Counted from the stretch's first letter, positions 7,194 to 15,004 are shown. The stretch is 18,856 bases of DNA from JAURNZ01 sp036337715 (GCA_036337715.1 JAYZDS010000008.1:1-18856); one strand, 5' to 3'. A program made the numbers and translations. The notes: generated by a model not told the origin, from the sequence alone.

Positions 7194-8030
7194 TTATACA
7201 GTTACCTTTTGATATAAATTTATAAAATCTTGCATCGGATCAAAACCATATTGCTTGATAAATGATTGGCGTTCCTGCTGCCATAAATCATGAAGTGGTT
7301 TATATCTTGTATATTTACCTTCTAATGGTAAAAATCCGCATCCTGGCACATACCAGGGTTTCGCACCACCTGTGAAGTGAATGATTTTGACGCCACGTGA
7401 TGCAGGATTAAAATAAGTTTTAAATAAATTTTTGCGTGCATTTAAAGTGAAGGGTAATATGGTGGTATCCGAAAATCTTAATTGTTCATTGATGATGTCT
7501 TGATCCCAAAGTTTTTTATGTTTACTTAATATGTTTTTATCAATAACACTAACAAGTTTGTTGTATGTTTTTTTATTCAAAAGAGGTTTTTTAACTGAAA
7601 ATACCCCTGTGTTATAGTAGCTTAATGGTCGCAACGGCAAAGGTATTGAATGAATAATTTTTTCTGGAAAACAAAATTCATAATCTAGACATGCTGCAAA
7701 GGCTTTTTTAACGTTTAGTATCTCATCGATCGAACCTAAACATAACATATCGCAATCTAGAAAGATAACTTGATCGTAGTCATATTCTTTAAAAGGTAGT
7801 AAACACAAATAATGCGCATCTTTACCATTAAATCTAGGATCAGTAATATGTTCAAAAATTAATTTAGGATAAACTAATTTAAGTTTATTTTTTGAGTTTT
7901 CTGATAAATCATCTTGATGGTAGATTTTAAATGGATGATCCCAGGTCGGATGATGTTTTTTAAAACTATGTAAAAAAACCAATAAACCTGGTAGGTATCG
8001 ATCGTTACAAACAGAAGTTAATAGTATCAT
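7194..8030 (-). CDS. GT8-family glycosyltransferase
   Basis: A 278-residue cytosolic retaining glycosyltransferase of the glycogenin/LPS-galactosyltransferase type. It has a GT-A fold start (MILLTSVCNDRYLPGLLVFL), the metal-binding DxD at Asp92-Asp94 in VIFLDCDMLCLG, YYNTGVF in the middle, WDQDIIN, and the C-terminal HFTGGAKPW signature whose His helps bind the metal. No membrane segment is visible. It reads toward rfbBDAC (155-bp gap with its own promoter) and is divergent from the UDP-xylose synthase gene. Sugar donor and acceptor cannot be told from sequence. A fragment of a close paralogue lies at 565-828. The ATG at 8030 has only a weak AGG upstream. Confidence 0.9.
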   Translation of the reverse strand: MILLTSVCNDRYLPGLLVFLHSFKKHHPTWDHPFKIYHQDDLSENSKNKLKLVYPKLIFEHITDPRFNGKDAHYLCLLPFKEYDYDQVIFLDCDMLCLGSIDEILNVKKAFAACLDYEFCFPEKIIHSIPLPLRPLSYYNTGVFSVKKPLLNKKTYNKLVSVIDKNILSKHKKLWDQDIINEQLRFSDTTILPFTLNARKNLFKTYFNPASRGVKIIHFTGGAKPWYVPGCGFLPLEGKYTRYKPLHDLWQQERQSFIKQYGFDPMQDFINLYQKVTV

Positions 8031-8105
8031 AAATTAGACCTGGATATTTTCATTTCAAAATTATAAAGTTTTTACTATATACATTTTAATACAAGGTAAA
8101 TATAA

Positions 8106-9053
8106 ATGAAACATATTTTAATCACAGGTGGCGCAGGGTTTATTGGCTCACACTTAACAGAGTTTTTATTAAAATCTGGACACCATGTGACCGTAGTGGA
8201 TAATTTACAAACAGGCTCCTTGTCTAACTTGGCATTTTGTAAAGATCATCCTGATTTTTCGTTTATACAACAAGATGTCTGTGACCCATTAGATTTAGAG
8301 GTTGATGAAATATATCATTTAGCATGTCCGGCATCACCCGTTCATTATCAGGCAGATCCCGTTAAAACCACAAAAACATGTGTGCTTGGTTCGTTAAATG
8401 TATTAGAACTTGCTAAAAAGAATCGTTGTCGGCTATTGAGTGCATCTACCAGTGAAGTATATGGTGATCCTCTGGTTCATCCTCAAGTTGAAAGTGATTG
8501 GGGCAATGTTAACCCAGTTGGTATAAGATCCTGTTATGACGAAGGAAAGCGCTGTGCTGAAACATTATTTATGGATTATAACCGTCAATATGGTGTCGAT
8601 GTTGTTATTGCACGTATATTTAATACCTATGGACCAAGGATGAGTTTAGAAGATGGTAGGGTAATTCCGAATTTTATCGCTCAAGCACTTAAAAATGAAT
8701 CATTAACGCTATATGGTGATGGCTCTCAAACACGATCATTATGCTATGTGGATGATATGGTCAAAGGGCTTACTAGCATGATGGCTCTTGGTAAACCGCA
8801 TACAGGTCCTTATAATGTTGGCAACCCAGTCGAAAATACAGTGAAACAAATTGCCGAAGTCATTATAAATTTAACAAATTCAACCAGTGATATGATCACC
8901 AAACCACTTCCTCAGGATGACCCTGTAAGGCGTTGCCCAGATATTTCAAAGCTTCATGAGGCAACAGGTTTTAAACCATCAGTCATGTTGAATGATGGCT
9001 TAAAACAGACCATTGCCTATTTTGAATCAAAACTAGGTATTTGTATTAAGTAG
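8106..9053 (+). CDS. UDP-glucuronate decarboxylase (UDP-xylose synthase)
   Basis: An extended SDR of 315 residues that oxidises and decarboxylates UDP-glucuronate to UDP-xylose with bound NAD+. GGAGFIGSHL (8-17) binds NAD. The run YHLACPASPVHYQADPVKT, then STSEVYGDP, HPQVESDWGNVNPVG, RSCYDEGKRCAETL (YxxxK) and RIFNTYGPRM is the hallmark of UXS and separates it from RmlB and GalE. Length matches soluble bacterial UXS with no N-terminal membrane anchor. ATG 8106 has AAGG (8093-8096) 9 nt upstream. It is the only plus-strand gene in the polysaccharide locus, divergent from the GT8 gene and convergent with the next gene (1-bp gap). No UDP-glucose dehydrogenase to supply UDP-glucuronate is visible in the window. 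Confidence 0.93.
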   Translation: MKHILITGGAGFIGSHLTEFLLKSGHHVTVVDNLQTGSLSNLAFCKDHPDFSFIQQDVCDPLDLEVDEIYHLACPASPVHYQADPVKTTKTCVLGSLNVLELAKKNRCRLLSASTSEVYGDPLVHPQVESDWGNVNPVGIRSCYDEGKRCAETLFMDYNRQYGVDVVIARIFNTYGPRMSLEDGRVIPNFIAQALKNESLTLYGDGSQTRSLCYVDDMVKGLTSMMALGKPHTGPYNVGNPVENTVKQIAEVIINLTNSTSDMITKPLPQDDPVRRCPDISKLHEATGFKPSVMLNDGLKQTIAYFESKLGICIK

Positions 9054-9054
9054 T

Positions 9055-9897
9055 TTATGAAAAACTATTTCTGCGGCCGCGTGTTTGATTGCTATCGCAA
9101 GGTAACAATTGTTCTCTGAATAGTGACATTAATTTAATATTTTCCAAGTTTTTTAGTTCTTTGACTAGTTCTTGATCATGAGCTATTTCTTTAACATTGC
9201 CTAAGGTGATTTTTTTATCTTTAACTAGGTTAGCTGTACTGCCAAGGTTTAATATCTCTATTTCTAATTGATCCATAGATTTGAGCTGCACTAAGTTAAT
9301 GTGTCCTTCACATAATAAAGTTTGCAACTTTGGATAGTCATTAAGGAACTTTGTAATTTTAATAATATCAGTACTTGAAAAATCTAATACTGTATTATAC
9401 AAATCTTGGTCATTAATAATTAAATCCTTAATGGGTGCTATTTCAAAAAGACTTGCAATAGCTAACATGTTATTTTGAAACATATGTTTAAAACTCACAG
9501 TCTTTGCTTTAAATAAAGCTAAAGCACTATGATTACTAAAAGAACTAGGTTCAGGCGTTGAGCGAGCATTTTTTATTATTCTATATTCTTCAATACTTAT
9601 GTATCCCTCTATATAAAGTGTTTTTAATGCGTCTGATGGCATTTTATGATCGCCAAATGCATGTGCTAAATCATAGTGTTCTATATCAAGCGCACGCTCT
9701 TTTGAAATTATATTATTGTCTAAAAGTTCTTGTATTTTTGCTTTATATATCCAATTCCAAAAATATATATCTAGAAAACTCAAATTGCCTTTATGATAGA
9801 GTTCGCGGAGAGTTATTGGTGCGAATAAAAAACTCATCAGTGCAACAAATACAAAAACTGCTAAAAAAGTAAGTGTCAGTAGTAAAAAAATTTCCAT
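9055..9897 (-). CDS. unrecognised membrane-anchored protein with short helical repeats
   Basis: A 280-residue protein of no family I recognise. Residues about 3-26 form one strongly hydrophobic segment (signal anchor or uncleaved signal). The remainder is soluble and mostly helical. It contains several related segments of the form L-(x)-x-x-G/N-x-I-S-x-E: ELYHKGNLSF, ELLDNNIISKERAL, TLYIEGYISIEEY, TLLCEGHINLVQL and LVKDKKITLGNV. The next gene's product begins with similar units, so the pair may be related. The basic tail (TRGRRNSFS) is unusual. ATG 9897 has a GAGAGA-type site upstream. Repeats of this style occur in Legionellales orphan and effector-like proteins, which is only a hint. It ends 1 bp from the convergent UDP-xylose synthase gene. 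Confidence 0.7.
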   Translation of the reverse strand: MEIFLLLTLTFLAVFVFVALMSFLFAPITLRELYHKGNLSFLDIYFWNWIYKAKIQELLDNNIISKERALDIEHYDLAHAFGDHKMPSDALKTLYIEGYISIEEYRIIKNARSTPEPSSFSNHSALALFKAKTVSFKHMFQNNMLAIASLFEIAPIKDLIINDQDLYNTVLDFSSTDIIKITKFLNDYPKLQTLLCEGHINLVQLKSMDQLEIEILNLGSTANLVKDKKITLGNVKEIAHDQELVKELKNLENIKLMSLFREQLLPCDSNQTRGRRNSFS

Positions 9898-9938
9898 GTT
9901 AATTCTCTCGTGTTTATTTTTTTTATAATTGAAAACTC

Positions 9939-9967
9939 ATCTTATCAAAAAAATGTATATTTTTCAA
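9939..9967 (-). promoter_or_regulatory. putative sigma-70 promoter of the 280-residue orphan gene
   Basis: On the minus strand, TTGAAA (9967-9962), a 17-bp spacer and TAAGAT (9944-9939) precede ATG 9897 with a leader of about 35 nt. The rest of the gap 9968-10170 has an AT-rich inverted repeat (ATATCAA 10005-10011 with TTGATAT 10024-10030) and no coding frame I can support. Confidence 0.4.
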
Positions 9968-10170
9968 TAAAATAGCTATGAATTATTTCTATGCACGATA
10001 GGAGATATCAATAATTCAAATTTTTGATATTAATATATATATTCATATTATCGGGACTTTTAAATGATCCATTTTCTTTTGTTATTGGCTAATATTATTT
10101 TTGAAATTTAGTTGCTAAGTACTTTTGTGATACAAAAACGAACAATACATAATTTGAATTGTTGTTTTAA

Positions 10171-11229
10171 TTATGGCGTATTTTTCTTTTCAACATTTGG
10201 ATTTGGTGATGCACCAAAACTAAATAGTCCGTTATTGATACCATTGAGTTTTGCTTGTATCTTTTTACTAAGATCATCACTGTCTTTAAAAGTGTAAAAA
10301 ATGTATTCATCAAGTGTGGTATTTGATCCGAGGGCTTTTGGTAACAACGCTTCACCGTAATAAGTAGTAATGTCTTTTTCAATCGTGCTAAATAACTTAT
10401 TTTTAACTGATTGATAGTGATCGTTATTAGGATCTGATATATCATCGTCATTTATAATTTCAAGCAGTGCCTGATAATTAGAAATTTTTTCATTTTTAGG
10501 TCTTTTAAAAAAGTCAGTATCGATTGTTTGTTCTATCAATGCTTTTATTTTAAAGATGCATGTTTGAGGACAAACCATAACTGAATCGCTCTCCTCTAAA
10601 AACCCTACTGTTTTTTCAATGATCTTATTAAATTGACCCCTTGCGCATATTTCTTTACTAATTTTATTACCATCATCAATTTCAAACTCATCTAAATTGT
10701 AACCTCTTTTAAAATGGTATAATATTTCAGAAATTTGAGTCGTTGCCGTATCATCGTTGGGATATTTATCTTTAAGTGCTACAAAAGCTAAACATAAAAG
10801 TTGTCCAACAGTTAGGCATGATTTTTTATCAACAAATTTATCATCAGATAATTCTGTTTTTCGTATATCGTTTAAACCTTCTTTTGAATAATGTAACTTA
10901 GAATTATATGTATCCTTTTCTTTCATGCTTGATAACATATTTTCAATTTCTTCAAATATCTGACCAAATTTACCTTCTGTAAGATGGGCGAAATTTTTTT
11001 TCAGACGGCTAGCAGATTCACTGGCCGAATCTTCTATCGCATCAACATGCGTGTTGTCTTCATCGTCTCTCGCATTTATTTTGATATTTCCCAATTCTTC
11101 GAATGTGATTTCATTGTCAAGAAAACGCTTTCTAATAGTATTGTCTGAAAGTTTATTTATATACTCAAAAGAAATATTATTTAACTGTTTGGTTGATAAC
11201 TTATCATTTGCATAAAGTTGTTTAATCAT
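10171..11229 (-). CDS. unrecognised cytosolic protein, possibly 5'-truncated
   Basis: From ATG 11229 this encodes 352 residues with no membrane segment. The N-terminus carries the same short repeat style as the 280-residue neighbour: IKQLYANDKLSTKQLNNIS, then IRKRFLDNEITFEELGNI. A charged linker follows (about 50-75), then a region with three cysteine-containing segments (SCLTVGQLLCLAF, ICARGQFNKIIEK, MVCPQTCIFKI), and a helical C-terminal third. No catalytic motif is recognised. ATG 11229 has no ribosome binding site. The frame remains open and coding-like for 68 codons further upstream (to 11433) without any ATG, GTG or TTG. The annotated start is therefore doubtful, and the gene may have lost its true beginning. 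It is followed by the 280-residue gene on the same strand after a 273-bp gap. Confidence 0.6.
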   Translation of the reverse strand: MIKQLYANDKLSTKQLNNISFEYINKLSDNTIRKRFLDNEITFEELGNIKINARDDEDNTHVDAIEDSASESASRLKKNFAHLTEGKFGQIFEEIENMLSSMKEKDTYNSKLHYSKEGLNDIRKTELSDDKFVDKKSCLTVGQLLCLAFVALKDKYPNDDTATTQISEILYHFKRGYNLDEFEIDDGNKISKEICARGQFNKIIEKTVGFLEESDSVMVCPQTCIFKIKALIEQTIDTDFFKRPKNEKISNYQALLEIINDDDISDPNNDHYQSVKNKLFSTIEKDITTYYGEALLPKALGSNTTLDEYIFYTFKDSDDLSKKIQAKLNGINNGLFSFGASPNPNVEKKNTP

Positions 11230-11433
11230 TTTTATGTTTAAGGCAAAAATTGCAATTTCATTTAATGAATTTACGCTTTCGAATGTAAGATTAACTAACT
11301 TTTCATTAATGGTTTCATCACCAAGAAATCTAAAATAATTGATATGGATTGGATCATTTAATAAGGTGTTTATTTGACGAAAATTATCTAGGTAAGTAGT
11401 TATGTATGGATTCTCAATTGTATACTTTAATTT
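11230..11433 (-). other. in-frame upstream extension lacking a start codon
   Basis: Directly upstream of ATG 11229, 68 codons are open and read like protein, for example RQINTLLNDPIHINYFRFLG followed by DETINEKLVNL and then SLNEIAIFALNIK running into MIKQLY. They contain no ATG, GTG or TTG; only ATT, ATA and ATC could start. A TAA (11436-11434) closes the frame. This is either the residue of a longer protein whose front was lost or a gene using a rare start codon. The remaining 11437-11478, down to the gmd stop, shows nothing else. Confidence 0.55.
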
Positions 11434-11478
11434 TTAAGATTTTTATTGATGATGAATAAAACTTAAAGAATACTCTTA

Positions 11479-12525
11479 TTAATCTATAAACTGTGCATTT
11501 TTTTCTTGCTTTGCGCGTTTAATATCAGCCTCTACCATAATGGCACATAGTTCTTTTAAGTTGGTTTCAGCTTTCCATCCCAATTTTGTGTATGCTTTAG
11601 TTGCATTACCTTGAAGTATATCTACTTCGGCTGGCCTATAAAACCTAGGATTAATTTTCACAATGGTTTGACCATTTTTTGTGTCAATACCAATTTCATT
11701 CATGCCAGAACCTTGCCACCCAATATCAATTTCAAGACATTGACATGTTAGTTCAATGAAGTTTTTGATGGTTTCAGTTTTACCAGTAGCTAGTACATAA
11801 TTATCGGGTTCATCTGCCTGAAGCATTTGCCACATACCTTTGACATAATCTTTTGCATATCCCCAATCGCGTTTAGCATGAATATTTCCAACTTCAACGT
11901 ATGGTTGTTTGCCAAGTTTGACTTGACTTAAACCGTAAGTGAGCTTTCTCGTTATAAATTCAAGGCCTCTTAAAGGGGATTCATGATTAAAAAGTATGCC
12001 ACTTGTTGCAAACATACCATAGCTTTCTCTATAATTTATGGTTATCCAATGTGCATATAACTTAGCACAACCATAAGGACTTCTTGGATAAAAGCTAGTT
12101 GTTTCAGATTGTGGGGTTTCTTGAACAAGTCCAAACATTTCTGATGTTGATGCTTGGTAAAATTTAATATTACGATTACAAATGCGAATGGCTTCAAGAA
12201 TATTAACAGGGCCAAGTGCATTGGTTTGTGCAGTTAGTACTGGTTGATCAAAAGAAGTGCCAACAAAACTTTGAGCTGCTAAATTATAAATTTCATCAGG
12301 ATTGCAGTCATTGATGAGCCTAATACAAGTAGAAAGATCATTGAGATCGTGCTTAACAAGATTGAAATTAGCATGTTCAAATAAATTGAGCTCGTGGAGT
12401 CGCCAGAAGTTGTTTGACGCACTATGTCTATAAGTGCCGTAGACGACATAGCCTTTAGTTAATAAAAGTGAGGCTAAATAAGCGCCATCTTGTCCTGTTA
12501 TACCTGTAATAATTGCCTTTAACAT
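11479..12525 (-). CDS. gmd: GDP-mannose 4,6-dehydratase
   Basis: Gmd converts GDP-D-mannose to GDP-4-keto-6-deoxy-D-mannose, the branch point to GDP-L-fucose, GDP-D-rhamnose and GDP-perosamine. The 348-residue extended SDR has the family's GITGQDGAYLA (8-18), YRHSASNNFWR, NLAAQSFVGTSFDQP, STSEMFG with catalytic Thr/Glu, PRSPYGCAKLYAHW (YxxxK), NHESPLRG and the C-terminal RFYRPAEVD. It is complete. No gene for the next enzyme (fucose synthase, Rmd or Per) is in the window, so the final sugar is unknown. The start has no clear Shine-Dalgarno. It is divergent from the recombinase gene across a 157-bp control region. Confidence 0.96.
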   Translation of the reverse strand: MLKAIITGITGQDGAYLASLLLTKGYVVYGTYRHSASNNFWRLHELNLFEHANFNLVKHDLNDLSTCIRLINDCNPDEIYNLAAQSFVGTSFDQPVLTAQTNALGPVNILEAIRICNRNIKFYQASTSEMFGLVQETPQSETTSFYPRSPYGCAKLYAHWITINYRESYGMFATSGILFNHESPLRGLEFITRKLTYGLSQVKLGKQPYVEVGNIHAKRDWGYAKDYVKGMWQMLQADEPDNYVLATGKTETIKNFIELTCQCLEIDIGWQGSGMNEIGIDTKNGQTIVKINPRFYRPAEVDILQGNATKAYTKLGWKAETNLKELCAIMVEADIKRAKQEKNAQFID

Positions 12526-12562
12526 AATTTTATCAAAACACTAAAATTTTTAAAAAGCAACC

Positions 12563-12568
12563 ATTATA
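12563..12568 (-). promoter_or_regulatory. possible -10 element for gmd
   Basis: TATAAT on the minus strand (12568-12563), about 38 nt before the gmd ATG. No good -35 is seen at the normal distance. It overlaps the left arm of the inverted repeat 12566-12590. Confidence 0.3.
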
Positions 12569-12590
12569 TAGTTAACTAACTTAACTATAT
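12566..12590. promoter_or_regulatory. perfect 10-bp inverted repeat, candidate operator
   Basis: ATATAGTTAA (12566-12575) and TTAACTATAT (12581-12590) are perfect inverted arms around CTAAC. The repeat lies between the possible -10 elements of the divergent gmd and recombinase genes and covers the recombinase -35 (TTAACT, 12572-12577). This is where a repressor or the recombinase itself could bind to control one or both genes. Confidence 0.5.
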
Positions 12591-12600
12591 TAAATATAAT
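12572..12600 (+). promoter_or_regulatory. putative sigma-70 promoter of the recombinase gene
   Basis: TTAACT (12572-12577), a 17-bp spacer and a consensus TATAAT (12595-12600). The leader would be about 75 nt and would contain the second inverted repeat at 12649-12663. Confidence 0.45.
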
Positions 12601-12648
12601 TTTCTAATCAACAAAATTACCAAATTAAATATCCTTTACACCCACAGG

Positions 12649-12663
12649 TTATCTATTAGATAA
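12649..12663. repeat. 7-bp inverted repeat in the recombinase leader
   Basis: TTATCTA-T-TAGATAA is a perfect inverted repeat with a one-base centre, ending 7 bp before the recombinase ribosome binding site. The centre is too short for an RNA hairpin loop without opening some pairs, so protein binding to DNA is the likelier role if it has one. Confidence 0.35.
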
Positions 12664-12682
12664 TGAACATGAGGTGGCATTT

Positions 12683-13867
12683 ATGGATAACAAAACAAAT
12701 AAAAAACCAATTGCATTATTTGATACAATTGATTTTCACAGTAATTTATATCCGAATGTGGAAAGTTATTTATTAGAGCTTTCTGACGATGCACTTCGTG
12801 AGTATAAACATATATCAAATTTTTTAACTGCGTACACAGGTTCTCCCGATACATTTAATGCTTATCGCAGAGAGGTCGAAAGATTTTTTCATTGGGCATG
12901 GTTGATTCATGATAAAGGTATTTTTGCTTGTGACCGTCTAAGCATCCAAGCTTATTTGAAATTTGTACGTAATCCACCAGAATCTTGGCGAAGTAATACA
13001 ATGGTACCTCGGTTTGTGAATGATAATGGTATACGCGTACCCAATGCTAAATGGCGTCCTTTTTTAAATAAATCACTGAGTGATAAATCGCTACAAGCAC
13101 TAGTAGCCTCATTAAGTACGATGTATGCATATTTGTTACAAGAAGGTTGTATAGGACGTAACCCGGTTTTAATGCTTAGACAAAAAAAACAATATATCCA
13201 AAATAAACCAGTTATACGTGTGACCCGAAAATTAACTGCCAAGCAATGGTCTATGGTGATAGAAGTTATACAAAAAGCATGTGTCAAAGAAGATAAATAT
13301 GAAAGACATTTATTTTTACTGTCGATGTTTTATTTACTTGGTCTTAGGATCTCTGAAGTTTCTCAAACAGATCGTCGGTTACCATTGATGACTGATTTTG
13401 TAAAAGATGCTCATGATTGTTATTGGTTTACAACGGTTGGTAAAGGTAATAAGTATAGAGAGATCGCAGTTAGTGACGCCATGATCGAGATGTTGGTTAG
13501 ATTTCGACGATGGCTGAAATTAGATGACTACCCAACACCAGGTGAAAGTACCCCTTTATGTCCAAAATTCAAAGGTAGAGGGGGGCTTGGTATAAGACAA
13601 GTTCGTAATATCATTCAGCATTGCTTCGATATGGCCATAATTGAATTACAAGCCATGGGTGACCATGAAGAAGCGAAAGCATTATCTTTGGCAACCGTTC
13701 ACTGGTTGAGACACACATCTATATCTGCTGACGTACAATATAGACCAAGAGAGCATGTCAGAGACGATGCAGGTCATGACAATGTTACCATTACAGACCG
13801 CTATATTGATGTGGACCAACAAGCGAGGCATGCAAGCGCTAAAAATAAACCTCTTGTATTTGAGTAA
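12683..13867 (+). CDS. solitary tyrosine recombinase/integrase
   Basis: A 394-residue XerC/D-like tyrosine recombinase. It has an N-terminal SAM-like core-binding domain (about 40-165; TFNAYRREVERFFHWAW) and a catalytic domain (about 190-390). The active-site set looks complete: Arg in GLRISEVSQ (about 222), Lys in VGKGNKYRE, HWLRHT (His about 340, Arg 343), His in AGHDNVTITDRY, and the nucleophile Tyr in the same segment (about 374). I place the start at ATG 12683, 8 nt after GAGG (12671-12674), rather than at GTG 12674, which is buried in that site. There are no phage, plasmid or excisionase genes alongside. It may be a domesticated chromosomal gene or the last trace of an island. A YciI-like gene follows after 47 bp and is probably co-transcribed. 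Confidence 0.9.
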   Translation: MDNKTNKKPIALFDTIDFHSNLYPNVESYLLELSDDALREYKHISNFLTAYTGSPDTFNAYRREVERFFHWAWLIHDKGIFACDRLSIQAYLKFVRNPPESWRSNTMVPRFVNDNGIRVPNAKWRPFLNKSLSDKSLQALVASLSTMYAYLLQEGCIGRNPVLMLRQKKQYIQNKPVIRVTRKLTAKQWSMVIEVIQKACVKEDKYERHLFLLSMFYLLGLRISEVSQTDRRLPLMTDFVKDAHDCYWFTTVGKGNKYREIAVSDAMIEMLVRFRRWLKLDDYPTPGESTPLCPKFKGRGGLGIRQVRNIIQHCFDMAIIELQAMGDHEEAKALSLATVHWLRHTSISADVQYRPREHVRDDAGHDNVTITDRYIDVDQQARHASAKNKPLVFE

Positions 13868-13914
13868 AAAACTTATAAATTTTTTAGAATGTATTTTTAA
13901 CAACCGGAGTAAAG

Positions 13915-14223
13915 ATGTTTATAATTTCGTTAACTTATAAGGTTCAATTAGAAAAAGTTGAACAGTATCTAGATGGACATAGGGCATTTTTAAAAAAATA
14001 CTATGATAACGGTTTTTTTGTTATGTCGGGTGCAAAGGTACCTAGAAAAGGTGGAGTCATTATTGCATCTGTATCTAATAAAACAATACTAGAATCAGTG
14101 CTTCAAGAGGATCCTTTTAGTATCAATGGCATTAGTGATTATGAAATCATTGAATTTAAACCGTCAATGTGTGTTGATAGTCTAACAGAAACCGTTCAAA
14201 GAGATAATGCTTTAAACGAGTAG
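13915..14223 (+). CDS. YciI-like protein
   Basis: A 102-residue protein with the YciI (ferredoxin-like) fold. It has an N-terminal strand, the conserved His in YLDGHRAFLKKYYDNG (about residue 22), SGAKVPRKGGVIIA, the conserved DPF in QEDPFSINGISDYEIIEF, and a short acidic tail. YciI proteins have a His/Asp pocket and their substrates are mostly unknown. GGAG (13906-13909) lies 5 nt before the ATG. It follows the recombinase gene and converges with the YccA-like gene. Confidence 0.88.
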   Translation: MFIISLTYKVQLEKVEQYLDGHRAFLKKYYDNGFFVMSGAKVPRKGGVIIASVSNKTILESVLQEDPFSINGISDYEIIEFKPSMCVDSLTETVQRDNALNE

Positions 14224-14234
14224 TTTATTTGAAT

Positions 14235-14260
14235 AAAAAAAACCCTCCATAAAGGAGGGT
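14235..14260 (-). terminator. Rho-independent terminator of the YccA-like gene
   Basis: ACCCTCC (14242-14248) pairs with GGAGGGT (14254-14260) around a 5-nt loop. On the minus strand the hairpin is followed by eight U residues (14242-14235), the classic form, 20 bp after the stop codon at 14280. The plus strand lacks a T-run, so it serves mainly the minus-strand gene. Confidence 0.9.
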
Positions 14261-14279
14261 CGAAAAAGGCTTTGATGAT

Positions 14280-14951
14280 TTAATCTCTGTTTCCAGCAAA
14301 AAATGCTAGGATTCTTAATAAACTTAGGAATAAGTTATATATGGCAATGAATATTGACATGGTTGCAAGAATATAATTTTTCTCACCACCGTGTACAATC
14401 TCACTTGTGTGAAACAATATGAGTCCAGATGATATTAAAGCAAAAGCACCTGAAACCATAATGCTTAACATAGGCATATTAAATAGCATTGCACCAATAC
14501 CTGCCATAAATGCGACAAGTATGGCTATAAATAGCATACCACCCATATATGAGTAATCTTTACCACTGGCTAGTACGTAACCTGAAAGTGCAAAAAAGAT
14601 GATGCCTGTTGCACCTAAGGATGTGAATACTAATTCACTTCCATTTGAATATACGCCCAGATATAGTGCGATGATTGGGCCGATCGAATATCCCATGAAA
14701 CCTGTAAAAGCAAATATCATAGGTATACCCCATGCTGTTTGACTATTTGCAATGGTTGCGTATTGTAACCCAAAAACGATTGCAAGCCACAACAATGGAT
14801 TGATTGGGGCAGCATTCGTCATCAAACTGACCAATGCCATAATGCTAGAAAAGCAAAAAGTCATGCCTAACAGCATATAAGTATTCTTCAAAACTGTATT
14901 TTCTGAAAGTTGGCTTCTCGAGTGAGTAGCAACGTTAACTCTATTTTTCAT
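14280..14951 (-). CDS. YccA/Bax inhibitor-1 family inner-membrane protein
   Basis: A 223-residue protein with seven hydrophobic segments after a hydrophilic N-terminus (THSRSQLSENTVLKNTYMLL), typical of the YccA branch of the BI-1 (TMBIM) family. In E. coli YccA interacts with and modulates the membrane protease FtsH; other members are pH-sensitive Ca2+ channels. Conserved family features include FTGFMGYSIGPI in the middle, LFHTSEIVHGGEKNYILA, and the helix ending in NLFLSLLRILAFFAGNRD. I place the start at ATG 14951: AAGGAG (14967-14962) is 10 nt upstream, whereas TTG 14960 would leave only 1 nt. Confidence 0.93.
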   Translation of the reverse strand: MKNRVNVATHSRSQLSENTVLKNTYMLLGMTFCFSSIMALVSLMTNAAPINPLLWLAIVFGLQYATIANSQTAWGIPMIFAFTGFMGYSIGPIIALYLGVYSNGSELVFTSLGATGIIFFALSGYVLASGKDYSYMGGMLFIAILVAFMAGIGAMLFNMPMLSIMVSGAFALISSGLILFHTSEIVHGGEKNYILATMSIFIAIYNLFLSLLRILAFFAGNRD

Positions 14952-14975
14952 AATAAGCAATCTCCTTATAGGTAT

Positions 14976-15004
14976 ATTATAACATTGATAAAATTATAGC
15001 GCAA
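14976..15004 (-). promoter_or_regulatory. putative sigma-70 promoter of the YccA-like gene
   Basis: On the minus strand, TTGCGC (15004-14999), a 17-bp spacer and TATAAT (14981-14976), giving a leader of about 20 nt that contains the strong ribosome binding site. Confidence 0.45.

Noticed and set aside
10167..10451. 94-codon minus-strand frame
   Set aside because: Out-of-frame shadow inside the 352-residue orphan, which has the more protein-like composition.
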